In this document: piece by piece, positions 21,606 through 33,500 of the stretch | How the letters are laid out: every line of letters begins with the position of its first letter | Numbering within the stretch: the first letter of the stretch is position 1 | Source of the DNA: Mytilinidion resinicola | Taxonomy: Eukaryota > Ascomycota > Dothideomycetes > Mytilinidiales > Mytilinidiaceae | Direction of reading: 5' to 3' | Assembly (NCBI RefSeq): GCF_010093595.1 | Contig: NW_022985454.1 | Span: 673,473-737,472, forward strand | DNA: 64,000 bases | The notes under the pieces: model-generated | What the model was told of the DNA's origin: nothing | Databases searched by the model: none | Seen by the model: only the letters and a program-made list of their open reading frames with translations | Program-made: the position numbers and the translations under genes

Positions 21606-22928
21606 TCTCTGCCGTCTGCACGGTTTCCTTTATCATCTTATTCTACGTTGGAATGAGCAAAACACGAATCTCCGATTCTGGGTATTGTCCACGAAACGTC
21701 CGGGGCAGCTTGTAGTAGGATGTTGACGAGTCGATGATTTGATGAGCGCGGTGATCGATGGCGAAGCGACGATATTCTTTAGGTTTGTTCTATTCCCCTT
21801 TTCTGCTCTCACCTCATCCTCGGGGTTTCAAGATTTGCGTTTCCAGGGTGGAAGGCCACCTTTGTACCAAATGTGCCGATGAGAGTCGGAAAGCGGCCAT
21901 TCATGGAATCTCAACTGGCTTCGGCTAGAGAGCTTCACAACACTACCAACGCTTTCTGTGGCTACAACCTGCTGTCTACCTTGTTCTGTGTTTACTCAAG
22001 CGCGCTTATTTGGATTATTGGTTTGGGGACACCGGAGTCTGGCGAACGGCGTACCGAGCGTTTTCTGCACCTGGTATGTACTGGCCTCCTCTTAGTGCGC
22101 AAGTATTTTGTGCTACTTGTTTCCATGAGCACTCTGCTCACTTTCTTTCTTCTCTTATACAGGTGGAGCGTTGGCTTCACGGCTTATGGGTGGTGGAACT
22201 GGGAGGGTAGGAATAGCTGGATAGGTCAGGATACCAAAGGGGTTCGTCCCATTTATCTTATTTCGAGTTGCTACTTCTTTACTTGTGTATGGGGGTCGTG
22301 CTGTGTGAGTCATTCGAGGTGGTTAAAAGGACCAAAAGGTTGGATTGCGATATCTCTGTCTGGTGGCATCTCTTACGAGTACTTAACAGTTTGAAATCTA
22401 TTGGTATCTCATGAGAGGTTGCGATCAATTGTGATACACATCTACGCAAGTCATCGACAAAAAGCAAGACTTGAATTTGGATTCCTACTACACAAAAAAG
22501 CAAGCACCCTCCACTCACAGCAGTGATGATTCTTTGTGGTGCAAGGCGTGGACTAGAAATAGTCCAGGTATTGGACATTTCGAGGATTACAGTATCCTGC
22601 GCTCCGGAAAGTATATGCCGTCCATACGGCCCTAACTTAATCGGAAATAGAGTCACTAATATGCCTCCAAATGCATACAATTACCGACTCCTTCCTGGGT
22701 CGTTCTGTGCATCAAGAGCCGGTTAAAAGCACTGAATATAGAGTGTAGTAATGCTCTCAATCGAAAAGTAGCATGGTCAAGCAGCAGCCAATTTCTTTGT
22801 CTCTCCCGCCCCCTATCCACGTCAAAAAGGAACAATAGTATATCTCTAGAGCTCCACCCAACCTATATACATCTGAACTTCTTACATTCACCTCTTGCTC
22901 CACGAGCAAAAAAAACACGAAAATTACT
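21606..22928. other. Intergenic: bem1 3' region
   Basis: No coding gene is supported. A 173-codon plus-strand ORF (21873-22394) has hydrophobic stretches but no family resemblance. An intron-like segment (GTATGT at 22074 to TATACAG at 22162, 89 bp, pyrimidine-rich before the acceptor) lies inside it, so the stretch may be a spliced bem1 3'-UTR or a separate non-coding transcript. Confidence 0.45.
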
Positions 22929-23026
22929 TCCGTCGCCGGGAATCGAACCCGGGCCTTGCCGGCACTTGACCAAGTGTGACGACTCTCGATGAGAGCGGCA
23001 AATCCTAGCCCCTAGACCACAACGGA
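22929..23026 (-). tRNA. tRNA-Glu (anticodon CTC) with an intron of about 27 nt
   Basis: On the minus strand the gene starts TCCGTTG (23026) and ends CGACGGA (22929), giving a seven-pair acceptor stem with one G-U. The D arm contains GGTCTAGGGGCTAGGA. The T arm reads CCGGGTTCGATTCCCGG. The anticodon stem TGCCG/CGGCA encloses the loop CTCTCA with anticodon CTC. The usual intron position after base 37 is occupied by about 27 extra nucleotides. The CCA end is not encoded, as normal for eukaryotes. A- and B-box promoters are internal. Confidence 0.93.
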
Positions 23027-24636
23027 TTGAAGGACAATGAAAATTTATCCATATAGATACTATTCCAAAGAATGTAGCAATCACGAACGCATCCAAAACT
23101 GCCTTGGTTGAGGACGATGAATGAGAACTCAAATACCTGGGACGAATAGAAAGGTGGGACAGCGGGGCTCGATATTCTAGAGTGGGGCAGCGTAGTGGAC
23201 TTTTGTCAACCGGGCATCTAGATTCCTAAATATTCCTATATTTGACAAAACTACCGTAGCACTCCCCACTCCCCGTATCTGATGTTGGCCTTGCCAATTC
23301 ACTATCACCTCCGACTTCACGATGACGATATAGTCCAGCTTCTGCAGCAGCATACCACGACCGAGACCAGCGTTGAGTCCTAACGATTAATTTGGTGCTC
23401 CCGGAACGAAACATGGCCTCCGGTTTTCGACTAGCTATTTAGCGCTCATCCCACAGTGATCAGCCAAGGCGCAAACTTCGTCAAATCCTGACGTCTCGTT
23501 TGGCGCTTCACGAACGTGTCGTTGCCTTGTATTTTCTGATGGCCGTCCAGAGGACCCAGGACGGTGGCAAACAGGCGTAGTATTAACGTTAAATCTTTAT
23601 GCTCGATATTATGCTTCGCGAACATTACATTACACTGTAACTATCTCTAATAGACAACCAGGGTATCTCTAACAGTGGTAGACAAGTGTGGAGACATCCT
23701 GAATCCTCACCCTCGCTTTGGCGCCTCACGAACGTTACGTTATGTATGAGTTGCAGACAGACTTTCGGGGCACCTCTGACAGTGACAGACGAGTGTAAAG
23801 GTAACCTATAATCCTCCCACTCGATTTGGCGCTTCACAAACGTTGCATCATACAAATGTCTTAGACGGACTTTCGGGGCACTTCTAACAGTGGTAGACGA
23901 GGGCGAAAATATCCTATAATACTCATCATACCCGATTTAGCGCTTCAAAAATATTACATTATATATGGATCTCAGACACACTATCAGGGCACCTCCACAG
24001 TGCTGAACGAGTGTGCCGAATTCTCACGCCTGATTTACGGCTTCACGACCGTTACATTATGCCCAAATTCAGATGGTCTTCCAAGGCTCCTCCGACAGCG
24101 ACAAAGTAGTGTAAAATATGACGAAAACTCACGTCTAATACATTACCTCTGGGCTTCAGATTAGTATACGGGGCATGTCCAACAGCGATACAAAGGTGCT
24201 AAATCACGTTAAAAGACTCGTGCCTAATTTCGCGGGTCACGGATATTACATTGCCTCTAGGCTCTAGGTTTGATTCGGACCTCCCCAGCCTTCGCATTAC
24301 CTTTTCGATCTAGATACAGACCCCCGTCGTGTAGGGTAGTAAAATAAAGAAGTTGCTACGATCTTTTAGTCTCGAGTTTGATTTAGGACGGACGGTGTGC
24401 ACTTTACATCTCATTTCAACTTTCGTCAGTGGGTGGCAGAGAAGTGTCAACACCTAATGTTCTAGCACCTCATCTACATTGTCGCAGTATCCAATACATA
24501 AAAGAGTCGAGATTACCCCTTGCCCAGAGCTGGAGATCTACCCCACGTCTCAAATCATACAAGTTCCACCATTAATAGCGGGAACGTGAAATATCACCAG
24601 AAACCTCCTTCTAAGCCCCTTTATGGGCTCCATCCC
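23027..24636. other. Intergenic: tRNA flank and decayed tandem repeat field
   Basis: There is no supported gene. 23027-23490 has no recognisable content. From 23499 to about 24340 lies an array of degenerate units of about 110 bp (separate entry). From 24340 to 24636 is the 3' flank of the minus-strand gene ending at 24637. Confidence 0.6.
23499..24340 (+). repeat. Degenerate tandem array, about 8 units of about 110 bp
   Basis: The block TTTGGCGCTTCACGAACGTT followed by ACATTAT recurs with mutations at 23499, 23606, 23717, 23825, 23936 and 24034; weaker copies lie near 24135 and 24228. Spacing is 98-111 bp. A second shared block, GGGGCACCTC-TAACAGTGGTAGACGAGTGT, recurs in the second half of most units. 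Decay increases to the right. No frame stays open, so it looks like an old non-coding satellite. Confidence 0.8.
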
Positions 24637-27239
24637 TTACCTCCGCGGCTCTACAACCTCTCCCACCACACCGGCAATATAACAAGCACTGACCCCCAAA
24701 ATGGCCGTCTTTGTCACTGAAGCGGCCCCACCGTGTCCCCGTCTCTGCCATCTCCCGTGCCGTCTTCTCCCATAACGGTGGTGTCCACCTCCATACCGCT
24801 CACGATTTCTCTCGTGAGTTTCTTCTTCATGCTGATTCGCATGGCCTTTCCCCCTCAACTGCGCAGCAGCCTCAGAATCGAGAGGCTGATCATCAGAAAC
24901 AGGCGAGAGCTGATTATAGTTCACGAAGCCAGTCGGACTCGCATAGTTGCCGACGGCGGCTTCTGGAAACGGGGCGGTTGTGCCATCGACGGGATTTACA
25001 TCCGGGTGTTCCTGTTTCTGAACGTTCGGGGGTGGCTCAATATCATTGCCAGTGTCCCCAATTGGCTCCTCGAGGGCCACAATATCCGGTGTCTCGCGTA
25101 GGACAAGCAAATTCGCGGAGGCTAGGACTGGCTCGAAATTTGTAGGCAGATAAGGCACGAATTTGGACGGGTTCGAGAGCATGGATAACGCATCGGGCAA
25201 GCTGAGGGAGGACTCCTGGTAGCCGGGTCGAGGTGGCGTTGTGGTGATGGAGGTGGTTAGGATGTCGTTGCCGGAGTCGTAGGCCAGGACTTTGTAAACG
25301 ATCTTGGGTTGAGGTTCTGTGTCAGAGGTCGGAGGCCTCGAAATCGGGTCCTCTACACTGACTGTCTGCTTATGCTGTATTGAGTCGGGGGGACCCCTGG
25401 ACTGTGCAGCCGCTGCACCAAGAGATTCCTCACTTTCTGAGATATTGGGCCTCGATTTCGGTGTTGAGGCTATTCGGTCCAAAGCAGACTGTAATCGGGG
25501 TGCTGGCAACGGCGATGGTTTCGGAGGGTCTAAATCAGGTGAAGGTAAATTGTTGTTTGACTGCCTGAGCACGGGGTCTAGGGTCTCCAGAGCCCGCTTT
25601 AGTTCGGCTATTTTGGCATTGAAATCGGTGATGGATTGGGGTACCGAAGCGACCGACTCCCCAGCATTGTCTTGGTCTCTTTGCATCGAGGACAGCGTAT
25701 CCAGGGCCTTGGATATCTCGGCGGCCTTGGTAGCATAATTGGAAATCGATTTCGGTATCGAGGGACTCCCAGAATCTGCAAGCACAGTATCTTTACCAGC
25801 AGACACAGCTCCAATCTGCGCTGCTGGTTCAGAAGACAAAGCACTAGGAACAGAATTCACGGAGGGAGATGACGAGCAGGAACTGCTACCTTGGGTTTGT
25901 GGAATGTCCGTCGTATTCTTCACGTCTCTCGTCAAATCGTACAGTTTTTTTTCATGATTCCCATTGCTCCCCCTCGCCAGCCCACCCACCCCCCACAGAT
26001 CACTATTCACCCCTCCTCTCTCTTCCCCCCGCCCCAACACCCGGGGGCCACTCCCCGCAATCTCAGTCTCCCTGTTGAACTGCGTTAGTGATGGCCTTTG
26101 AACTGTGTCATTTTTAGCTTTGGCTGGCGCCGAGGAACAAGCCTCGGACATTCCAGTTTTCCAGTTCGTCCAGGATGTTAATGTCTTTTTCATGCGCTCA
26201 ATTTGCAGCATGTAGTCATCATGCTGCGTATTGGCGCATATATTATTCGAACGAACCTTATTTTTGTCGCCCTCTTCGCCCTCGTTGGGGTCCTTCTTCT
26301 TCGCCTCCTGTATGTCAAAATTAGCATTTCTTATCTCTCAATTTCCACCCTCGAGATTTTACATACCTCCCTCTCTGCCAGTTCATCCTCTCCGGGGGCC
26401 TTCACCCTCTTTCCCACCCCCCCAGCCGCAGGTACCATCCGCTGAGATATCGGATCGTAGACACGGTCCGTTGGTTCCGCTTTCTCCTTTTCCGGAGCCA
26501 TCAGATCAGAGTACTTCTTCTTGTATTCTGCCAGCTCTTCCGGCTCCTTGAAGGTGCTTCCGTACCTCTCTCGTGATTGTCTACGAAGCTCGGAAACCGG
26601 CTCAAATTTGGGTCCCATCATGGGTTCGCCCGTCTCATCAGCAACTCGCCCGGCCTTGAGCATCTCATCCACGAACCTTCGAACCCGACTCTCTAATTCA
26701 GCCTCTAGAACGGGGTCGCCTTCCTTATGATCCTCATCGAAGAGTGCCTGTCCAGTAGCATTACCACTGAGCACTTCGACCACCTTTTTGAGCGCGATTT
26801 GAGAGCATAGGTTGGAATAGTTGTTAGCAAACTCTTCAACGAATCGGACAGCTTCCTGGACCTCGCGGTGGAGGGTTTCCAATTCTTTTGCCTTTATCTC
26901 GTCTCTCATGTTCCGGTCCGGGGTCGCTTTGACCCATTGGTACCATTCTCGCTTTGCCATCAACGGGTTGGAGCTGCCAAAGAGACCCTGGAAATACTCC
27001 TTATACGCCAAGCTCCGCCACTTCATCATCTTCTGGAGTTCATCCCATTTGGGCTCGATCAGATCCTTTGGCTTGTAGATGTACCCCTTACTCGTACCAT
27101 TTCTCCACTCTTTGCCTTGGAGACGATTGACTTGTGAGAAAGAGCGGCCTTGAGCGCTGACCATGGAGAGAGGGAGTGTCGCCGGGCGTAGGGTTAGAGG
27201 GCGGGTCCACGTAGCGGATGCAAGCATTGATTGAGACAT
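24637..27239 (-). CDS. 847-aa fungal protein with mitochondrial-type N-terminus, function unknown
   Basis: Two exons, 27239-26367 and 26307-24637, with a 59-bp intron (GTATGT..CATACAG), join in frame. The first 35 residues are rich in Arg, Ser, Leu and Ala with no acid (MSQSMLASATWTRPLTLRPA), which fits a mitochondrial presequence. Residues about 45-290 are charged and helical (KWDELQKMMKWRSLAYKEYF; LHREVQEAVRFVEEFANNY). The second exon encodes a Ser/Pro-rich disordered middle with two related segments (SISNYATKAAEISKALDTL and SITDFNAKIAELKRALETL). It ends with a basic Arg/Gly/His stretch and one hydrophobic segment (VTKTAILGVSACYIAGVVG). It may be an inner-membrane protein with a C-terminal anchor. 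No family was recognised. Two separate genes is the alternative, but the intron signals and frame favour one. Confidence 0.7.
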
Positions 27240-27382
27240 TGTTCCTTTATTGCTCAGGCTAGCGGACTTCGAAGAGAATTATGGGATTGTATTTTGTGGA
27301 TGTGAGGGTGTAATAGGAGAGATGCGCCCAACCGAGACAAGTGTTATTTGAATCGTAGGCGTCGTTTCTGGAAGCCGAATCT

Positions 27383-27462
27383 CTGTAAGACATCGTCAGC
27401 ACTCCAGTCAAAGAAACTAAATGAGTGGAAAGAGCTGTGAGATGATGCGCTTGTCAACTTAC
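27383..27462 (-). other. Probable 5'-leader intron
   Basis: On the minus strand CAACACTG is followed by GTAAGT (27462) and the segment ends GCTGAC-12 nt-TTACAG (27383), a good donor, branch and acceptor set of 80 bp. The 18 nt upstream (27480-27463) follow another acceptor-like GACACCGCAG. Together these suggest leader exons of the gene starting at 27239. There is no suitable upstream ATG, so a coding role is not claimed. Confidence 0.5.
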
Positions 27463-28738
27463 CAGTGTTGATCGCAATACCTGCGGTGTCAAAAAGTCAT
27501 GATATGCTATCCAAGACGTGTCTCAATAGACAAGGCGTGCTATCCAAGTCCGAAGATCACAGTGTGGCTCGAGGAAACAGATATAAGGAGACGTCGTGCC
27601 GTTAGGCGCGGCTCGAATGAAGTTCGCAGGAGCTGATAATCCTCGAGGCGCTGAGCGAGAGATAGACTATCTGATGCCCGGGAAGTCTTACGTAAACCAA
27701 GGAGAGGTGTTTCGGGTGGTCAGAGTGTCGGCGAGCTTGAAGAGGTGATGCTAGCCAGCGGGATGAAGTTGCTGGTGTTGAGAGAGAGATGTCTTCAGCG
27801 CGAGGAAGCTCACGACAGGGAACTGCGTGCTGACGGCCCCTCAAGCTTGTCCGCTTATGAGGAGAGGTTCTTGTCTAGGGCGAGACAGCAAGGAAGGCGC
27901 AGAGTCTTGTTGTCGCGGAAGCTTTGAAGATGACGGCTGCAAAGATGAGTTGTTGCTGTCGGAGGAGGACGTAGTTGTCACGGTCAAGAAGCTTTGAATC
28001 CGAGGATCGTGCGCGAACAGCCCCTTAAGGCTAACTCCTGACAAAGAGGGACTCTTGTCTTCAGCCAGACACTCAAGGACGCGCGGTGTATCGAGGTTGT
28101 GTAAGCTCTGACGATGGTGGATGAGGGAGAGGGTGGAGAGTTGAAGCGGGGGACTAAGGCAAGGCGGGCACGGCGGGGTGCTCGGATAGATGCACGTCAA
28201 TATGAGACATCCTGAAGCATCGCGCCCTGTCTACAGCTTCAAACGACAGTGCAGAATGGATGCGTGCAGCTTCACTGTCTCCAGAGATGCGTCTACGCTC
28301 AGAGTCTCGAAGTGTTCATCCTGTTCTCCGCATGAGTTGGAGGAGCTCAAGCTTGTCCCTCCGTCGGCTACCCCCACGACGGATGCCTGTCACTCTCCAC
28401 ACCAACGACCCTTGGACATGGCGCGGCAGCTAGCGCCTCGATCCGCACGATCCATAAATTCCGTATGGTACAGGGTGCGTGGAGAGCCGGCAGATGCCAA
28501 CGTCCTCTCGTCGTGGGGGGGACGATTCAGCTTCTCTAACGCAAGAGAGATCTCAATCCATTGCTCTTGTGGCTGTACTTACGATGCTAAACGCGCAGCT
28601 TATCCAGATACTCTTGGGTCTACAATAGGAAGACCGCCGAGAAGAACTTCTCATCCACAAGACAAACATCCACGACAAACGGGTATAGGCCAGAACAGCG
28701 GCGACACATCCACACAAGAAGCTCCCCAGCTGCCGCCG

Positions 28739-29260
28739 ACACCTCCTTTCCTCCTCATCCATTAGTACAAGAACCGAAGATCGTTGAGCCAGCTAGAAAC
28801 AGAAGAAAACAACGTCCGGGGATCGCTGGACATCAGCGAGCGTACCTCCATCACCCTGGGGCCACCAAAACCTCCTTTCCTCCTCATACATCGATACAAG
28901 AACTCAAGGTCGTTGGGACAGCTGGAAAACAGAGGACGGCAGCATCTGGGGTCCACTGGGCGTTAGTGAGAGCTTCCTCTATTTTATAGGGCCTGCGGCA
29001 CCGCTTTCGCTCCTCATCCATCAACACAAGAACTCACAATAATCGGGCTAGCTGGGGATAGAGACAACAACACCGGAGAGTCGCTGGATATCCGCGAAAG
29101 CTTCATCCACAACATTCAAGACATCGGCACCACCTTTGCTCCACACCCATCGATACAACCTCTCAACTGTCGCGCGAGCTGGGAATTAGGGGAGGAGGAC
29201 CCCCAGATACCACTGGGCAACAATGAGAAGTCTGCGAAGCAGATTGTGTTAATCCGTCAT
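28739..29260 (+). repeat. Degenerate tandem repeat, four units of about 130 bp
   Basis: The block CACCTCCTTTCCTCCTCATCC followed by ATTAGTACAAGAAC recurs with mutations near 28739, 28868, 28999 and 29129. A second block near the middle of each unit (TCGTTGAGCCAGCTAGAAAC, TCGTTGGGACAGCTGGAAAAC, ATCGGGCTAGCTGGGGATAG, TGTCGCGCGAGCTGGGAATTAG) keeps the same phase. The period is 129-131 bp. A possible fifth, weaker copy precedes it near 28640. No frame is conserved between units. Confidence 0.75.
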
Positions 29261-30589
29261 CTCGGGACGGCTCAGGGCCCGGGGAATAGTTCTGGTGATA
29301 GTATCGGACGGTAGACTAAAGGGAAACCCGAAAGAATACACTACTCATAGAAAGCAAGACCATCTGCAAAGTCGAAGGAGACACATTGCATTGGCTGGAG
29401 CTACCAAAAAGGGGGATCACTTATCGCTGGCCTGCCTTGTTGACCAGACCACACAATCCAGTCTACTCCTTGGAAAGACCGAGGAAATAAATTATAACCA
29501 GCTGGCAACAAAGACTCAGAAGCGACAGTGGGAACAGAGCCAACAGACCTCTTTCCACGCAAACCATACACAGTAAACATCTGCCTCGACCGGCGTAGAC
29601 CTATCTTTATAAAGTTACCAAAGGGGCTTGACGAGAAGAACGAGAAGTCGACCGGATCCTACCTGCAGGCCTCCGTATATCAGCTACAATACAGGTAAAT
29701 TGAGAGATAGAAGGTTCGAAAGCCACGAGGGTGCTGCTTTGGCCATAACTAGGGGGAAGAACACAGGAATGCAGCTGCGCCGGCCCTAGTGGACAAACAG
29801 AATTGAATGGCTGACAGCTGGGTCAGAGAGGATCGAACAGTCTGCAAGGTCAATACAGCGTTTTTACGGAGCTCAGCTTTACGCATACGACGGACTAGCT
29901 AGGCGGGATACTGTGATTAGAAGATCGATCTTTCAAGGTGCTGGAAACTGAGATATTCAAACCCGAACGGATAAAGACGAACAATAGGATAGGCTTCTAC
30001 GAACTCGAGTGAGCTGAATGATCCAAATTCTCCTGATTGTTGACTGGTATAGTTGACTTAACTCGCAGCTAGTCTCGGAAGAAAGATATTTACAGTTCTT
30101 TCGTACTAGAAGCTGACCGTAGCAAGGAAAGTTAATAGGCTTCGACATGTCACGGTTTAATCACACAGACATCAAGCAAACACGAGTCACAACCAGTCCA
30201 AACCCAGCTTAACTCTGCAGCAGCTTTTTATATACACTCATCTTCATATTTTTAGTTCAAAAATATACCCCCCTAAATTGGACACAGAAATATCGCTCAC
30301 CACCCTCGCGTTGTGGGGTATAGTTCATAAAACCACTCAGAAAAGACCGGCACCCTCCCATTTCAGACAATCCACCTTTCAAACATTCACAGGTGTTTCC
30401 ACATCCACGTCATTGCCCGCGTGCTCTTCATCAACCATAGACCCCCTCCGGACTGCAAAAGCATCATCCTCGCCACATACGCGACCATTCCCAAAGATAA
30501 AAGAGACATGAGTAGTGTACAACAGAACAGAACACCCAACTCCAGTTAACAAATCGATTACCCACCTCCGCTGCACCCAATCCTTCTTT

Positions 30590-33500
30590 TTACATACCCG
30601 CTCCCGGAACGAGCATATCAATACACTTGGTCAGTAAATTGCTCGCCTCATGCAGCAACTCCCACCGCGTCTTGCGGAACATGTCGCGCATAAGCACGAG
30701 TAGACCCAAGCACGCATTTCGGTTCTGCATCTTAGCCAAATCATCTGGCGCCCGGACATCGCGCAGAGCTCTGCGTAGGAAGATCTGCATATCGCGCACC
30801 TTGTCTTCGTGCGTTGGCAACCGATACGCCGATTTGATCGGCCCGTCGAGCGCGTAGCCGTAGCTCCACACAATGAGGGTCGCGAAGTACAGCACCCAGG
30901 GGCGATTCAGAAGACAGTCGTCGCGAGCGTTGTAGTCGAACGGGAGCGTACCGGTGGACGACGCGGTGTGGCTGCTTTCGTCCGGCACGAGGACTTTGGA
31001 GAGGAACTGGAGCGCGTAGAATGTCGCGTCACGGGCACGAGCTGTTGGCGCCCATGTCTCCTTCATGCGCCGCTGAGCGCCGTTGTAGTCTTGAGGCGTT
31101 ATGGATCGGCCTAGTAACCTTGTGGCACCAGCGTAGATCTGGCAGTCCACGATATCGACATGCATTGCCATGTGAGCCATGTGGTGGAGAACTGTGCGAC
31201 TCTCAAAGACGTTGTCCTCGTCGTAATGGTGGTAGGACTGGTATGCATTGGGTCCGTCTTTGTGCCCTGCGAGGGAGGTGTCGAAGTCCTGTTTCCAGAA
31301 GTCGAATGCTCGAGTGAGGGAGCCTCGCCATTTGTCGCGGCCGCCTAGTGCCTGGGATACACCTAGGCTGCTGACTTGAAGGTCTCGTTGGTTCATATGC
31401 CAAGAGACGGACAACAAACCCGCCATGAGGATCGTCCTTCCGAAACTGTTAGTCCGCACGCTAGTTCCGTTCAGCGTCTTCTTCAACCCGTCTAGGAATG
31501 TGACGGGCTTGATGCCGTTCGAGTGGAGGCTGGCTTCTACTCGTCCAACCTCTGAGCTGCTCGTCGCAGACCAAAGTGCTTCATCACAGGGCAGTGGCAA
31601 CCGCATCTCGTGAGCAACCATAACGGCGGAATGACCAAACTGGCTCGATTAGTGAAGGCTCTTACTCTCTCTATTAGGGATTCGACTTACCATAGTTGCA
31701 TGAATCGAGTCCATGACGAAGGCAGCAAATGCGGCTCGTCTTGTGGCCTCATTAGTGATCCAATGGTTCCACCATTCGTCTGGAGTATGACTCCCGGAAG
31801 GATAGCTGCCATTCACCCCGACCTTTGCGTCCTTGACGCTGGGTGGTGAATCCATGGCCGACCTTCCAATTAACGAAGAGCCTCTCCGCATCAGCGTAAG
31901 CGTGGTGGCATGATGTATATGTGCTCTCTCATGTAGCGGACGTGTCGAGTACATCTTTTCGAACATCTCAAGTAACAAAAGTGCCTGGAACACCCACAGC
32001 TTGGCTGGCGGGCGGAAATCTGCGTCCATCTGCAGACAAAAGTCAGTCAAAGTACAGGGAGCGGTAGATATCTGATGCTTACGAATATCTCCCAGCGCAA
32101 GTGCCACGCTAAGAAGTTTGATAGCTGAGAGCACGCTTGCGCTTTTTCATGTCCGTAGGTCTTGTCTAAGCACGACGCACCCAAGGACATCATGGCTAAC
32201 AGCAAGAGATCAGGGCAAGATGCCGCATTGAATGTAGGTCGATGCAAAATCGGCAGCTGCGGATGGAAGTGAATCCAGAATGAGCCAATGTAGGTTTGCA
32301 TCATGTTCAGGCTGAGAACATGATTGTCGTCGTCTTTGTTGCCATCGCAAATCTCGTCTTTCTGCTTCTTGACAGGCGCATGATCCGTTTCGTTGAATCG
32401 GCCCATGATAAGATCCAACAACTGTTGTCTCTTGTCCTCCGAGAGCGCTGATTCTGGCAGGCTAGTGTCCAGAATACTGTTGACAGCCATCGGATGCTGC
32501 GGAGGTGCAGGTTGGTTATAGTAACCGCTTACTACGGGATCGTAGTTGAAGTACGGTGCTTGCAGGCCAATCTGAGACGAACCGCCCATTGCGTTTCCAA
32601 CACCACCGCCGCCAGCGGGATATCCCATCGGAGAGTTGCCAGGACCACCGAAGGAGTTGGAATCGTTGAACAGCCACGCCGCGAAGTCGTCCGCCATGGC
32701 AAAAGGAGAGCGGCTGTATCCGTCGCCGCCAAACACGGGCATGGCATACGACGGTGTTAAGTTCTCCACGAACTGCGCTTCAGAGACGCCATTCATCCTC
32801 GTGTCTCCGGAGGCCGTGTTCTCCATTCCGCTCATTGGGGTCGGCCCAGAGGTGCCGTTGTAGGACGAAGTGTCATGGTCACGTGCCGCTGGAGCTTGGG
32901 TCATAGTTGCGTACTCTGGAGGTGGCAGAGAGGAGAACGGTGGAAAGCTCTGCTGCGTCTGGTATCCCGAGGGTGACTGTGACGGGTACGAACTGTTGGC
33001 GGGTGCCGACGTGGGGTAAGACTGTGCGGGCGTGGTGGCCGAGTTGTATGGCGAGTTCGAGCCGTAAGACGTCAAGTTCGACGTCTGGGTCCGCAAATCG
33101 GGCCGCGAGAAGTTGGTCCCATTGCTCATATGCGGCGAGACCTGAGGCCGGACGTTGTTGAAGGACCCAAAGCTCGACTGCCGTGGATGAGGCGGCCCAA
33201 ACGTCCCGGGGGGGCGAGAGGCCATATCGTAGGGCTTGGCATCAGGCCCACGGTAGTTGTCGTCACTCCGCGCGCGGTTCAAGGGATTGTGCACCTGCCG
33301 CGCGGCTATATCAGAGGCTGGAGAGTGCAGCGTCGGGTCCAGCGGCGGGGAGATCTCGGAACCCGCAGTGCCTGAGCTGGGCACGGCAGACGCAGGAGAC
33401 TGCATCGCGAAGGATCGATCCGGTGGTCCCTGCTGCATCTGCAGGGCGTCAGTGGGAGCCCTAAAATCCCTCAGGGGGCTTCTTGCCGTGGGGGAGGTCT

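Larger units (their letters stand above)
27240..30589. other. 3.3-kb gene-free region with spliced-leader signals and decayed repeats
   Basis: No protein gene is supported. 27240-27700 carries minus-strand splice signals that could form a 5' leader of the gene starting at 27239. Around 27820-28120 two stretches (about 27830-27900 and 28012-28080) resemble each other. 28739-29260 holds about 130-bp degenerate tandem units. 29300-30590 shows nothing recognisable; the last part is the 3' flank of the regulator ending at 30590. Confidence 0.5.

Noticed and set aside
21873..22394. 173-codon hydrophobic ORF after bem1
   Set aside because: There is no recognisable family, and an intron-like segment lies inside it. 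Treated as a 3'-UTR or non-coding.
30379..30621. Extra C-terminal exon of the C2H2 regulator
   Set aside because: A GTATGT donor exists near the stop, but no acceptor gives a convincing in-frame join. The stop at 30590 was kept.
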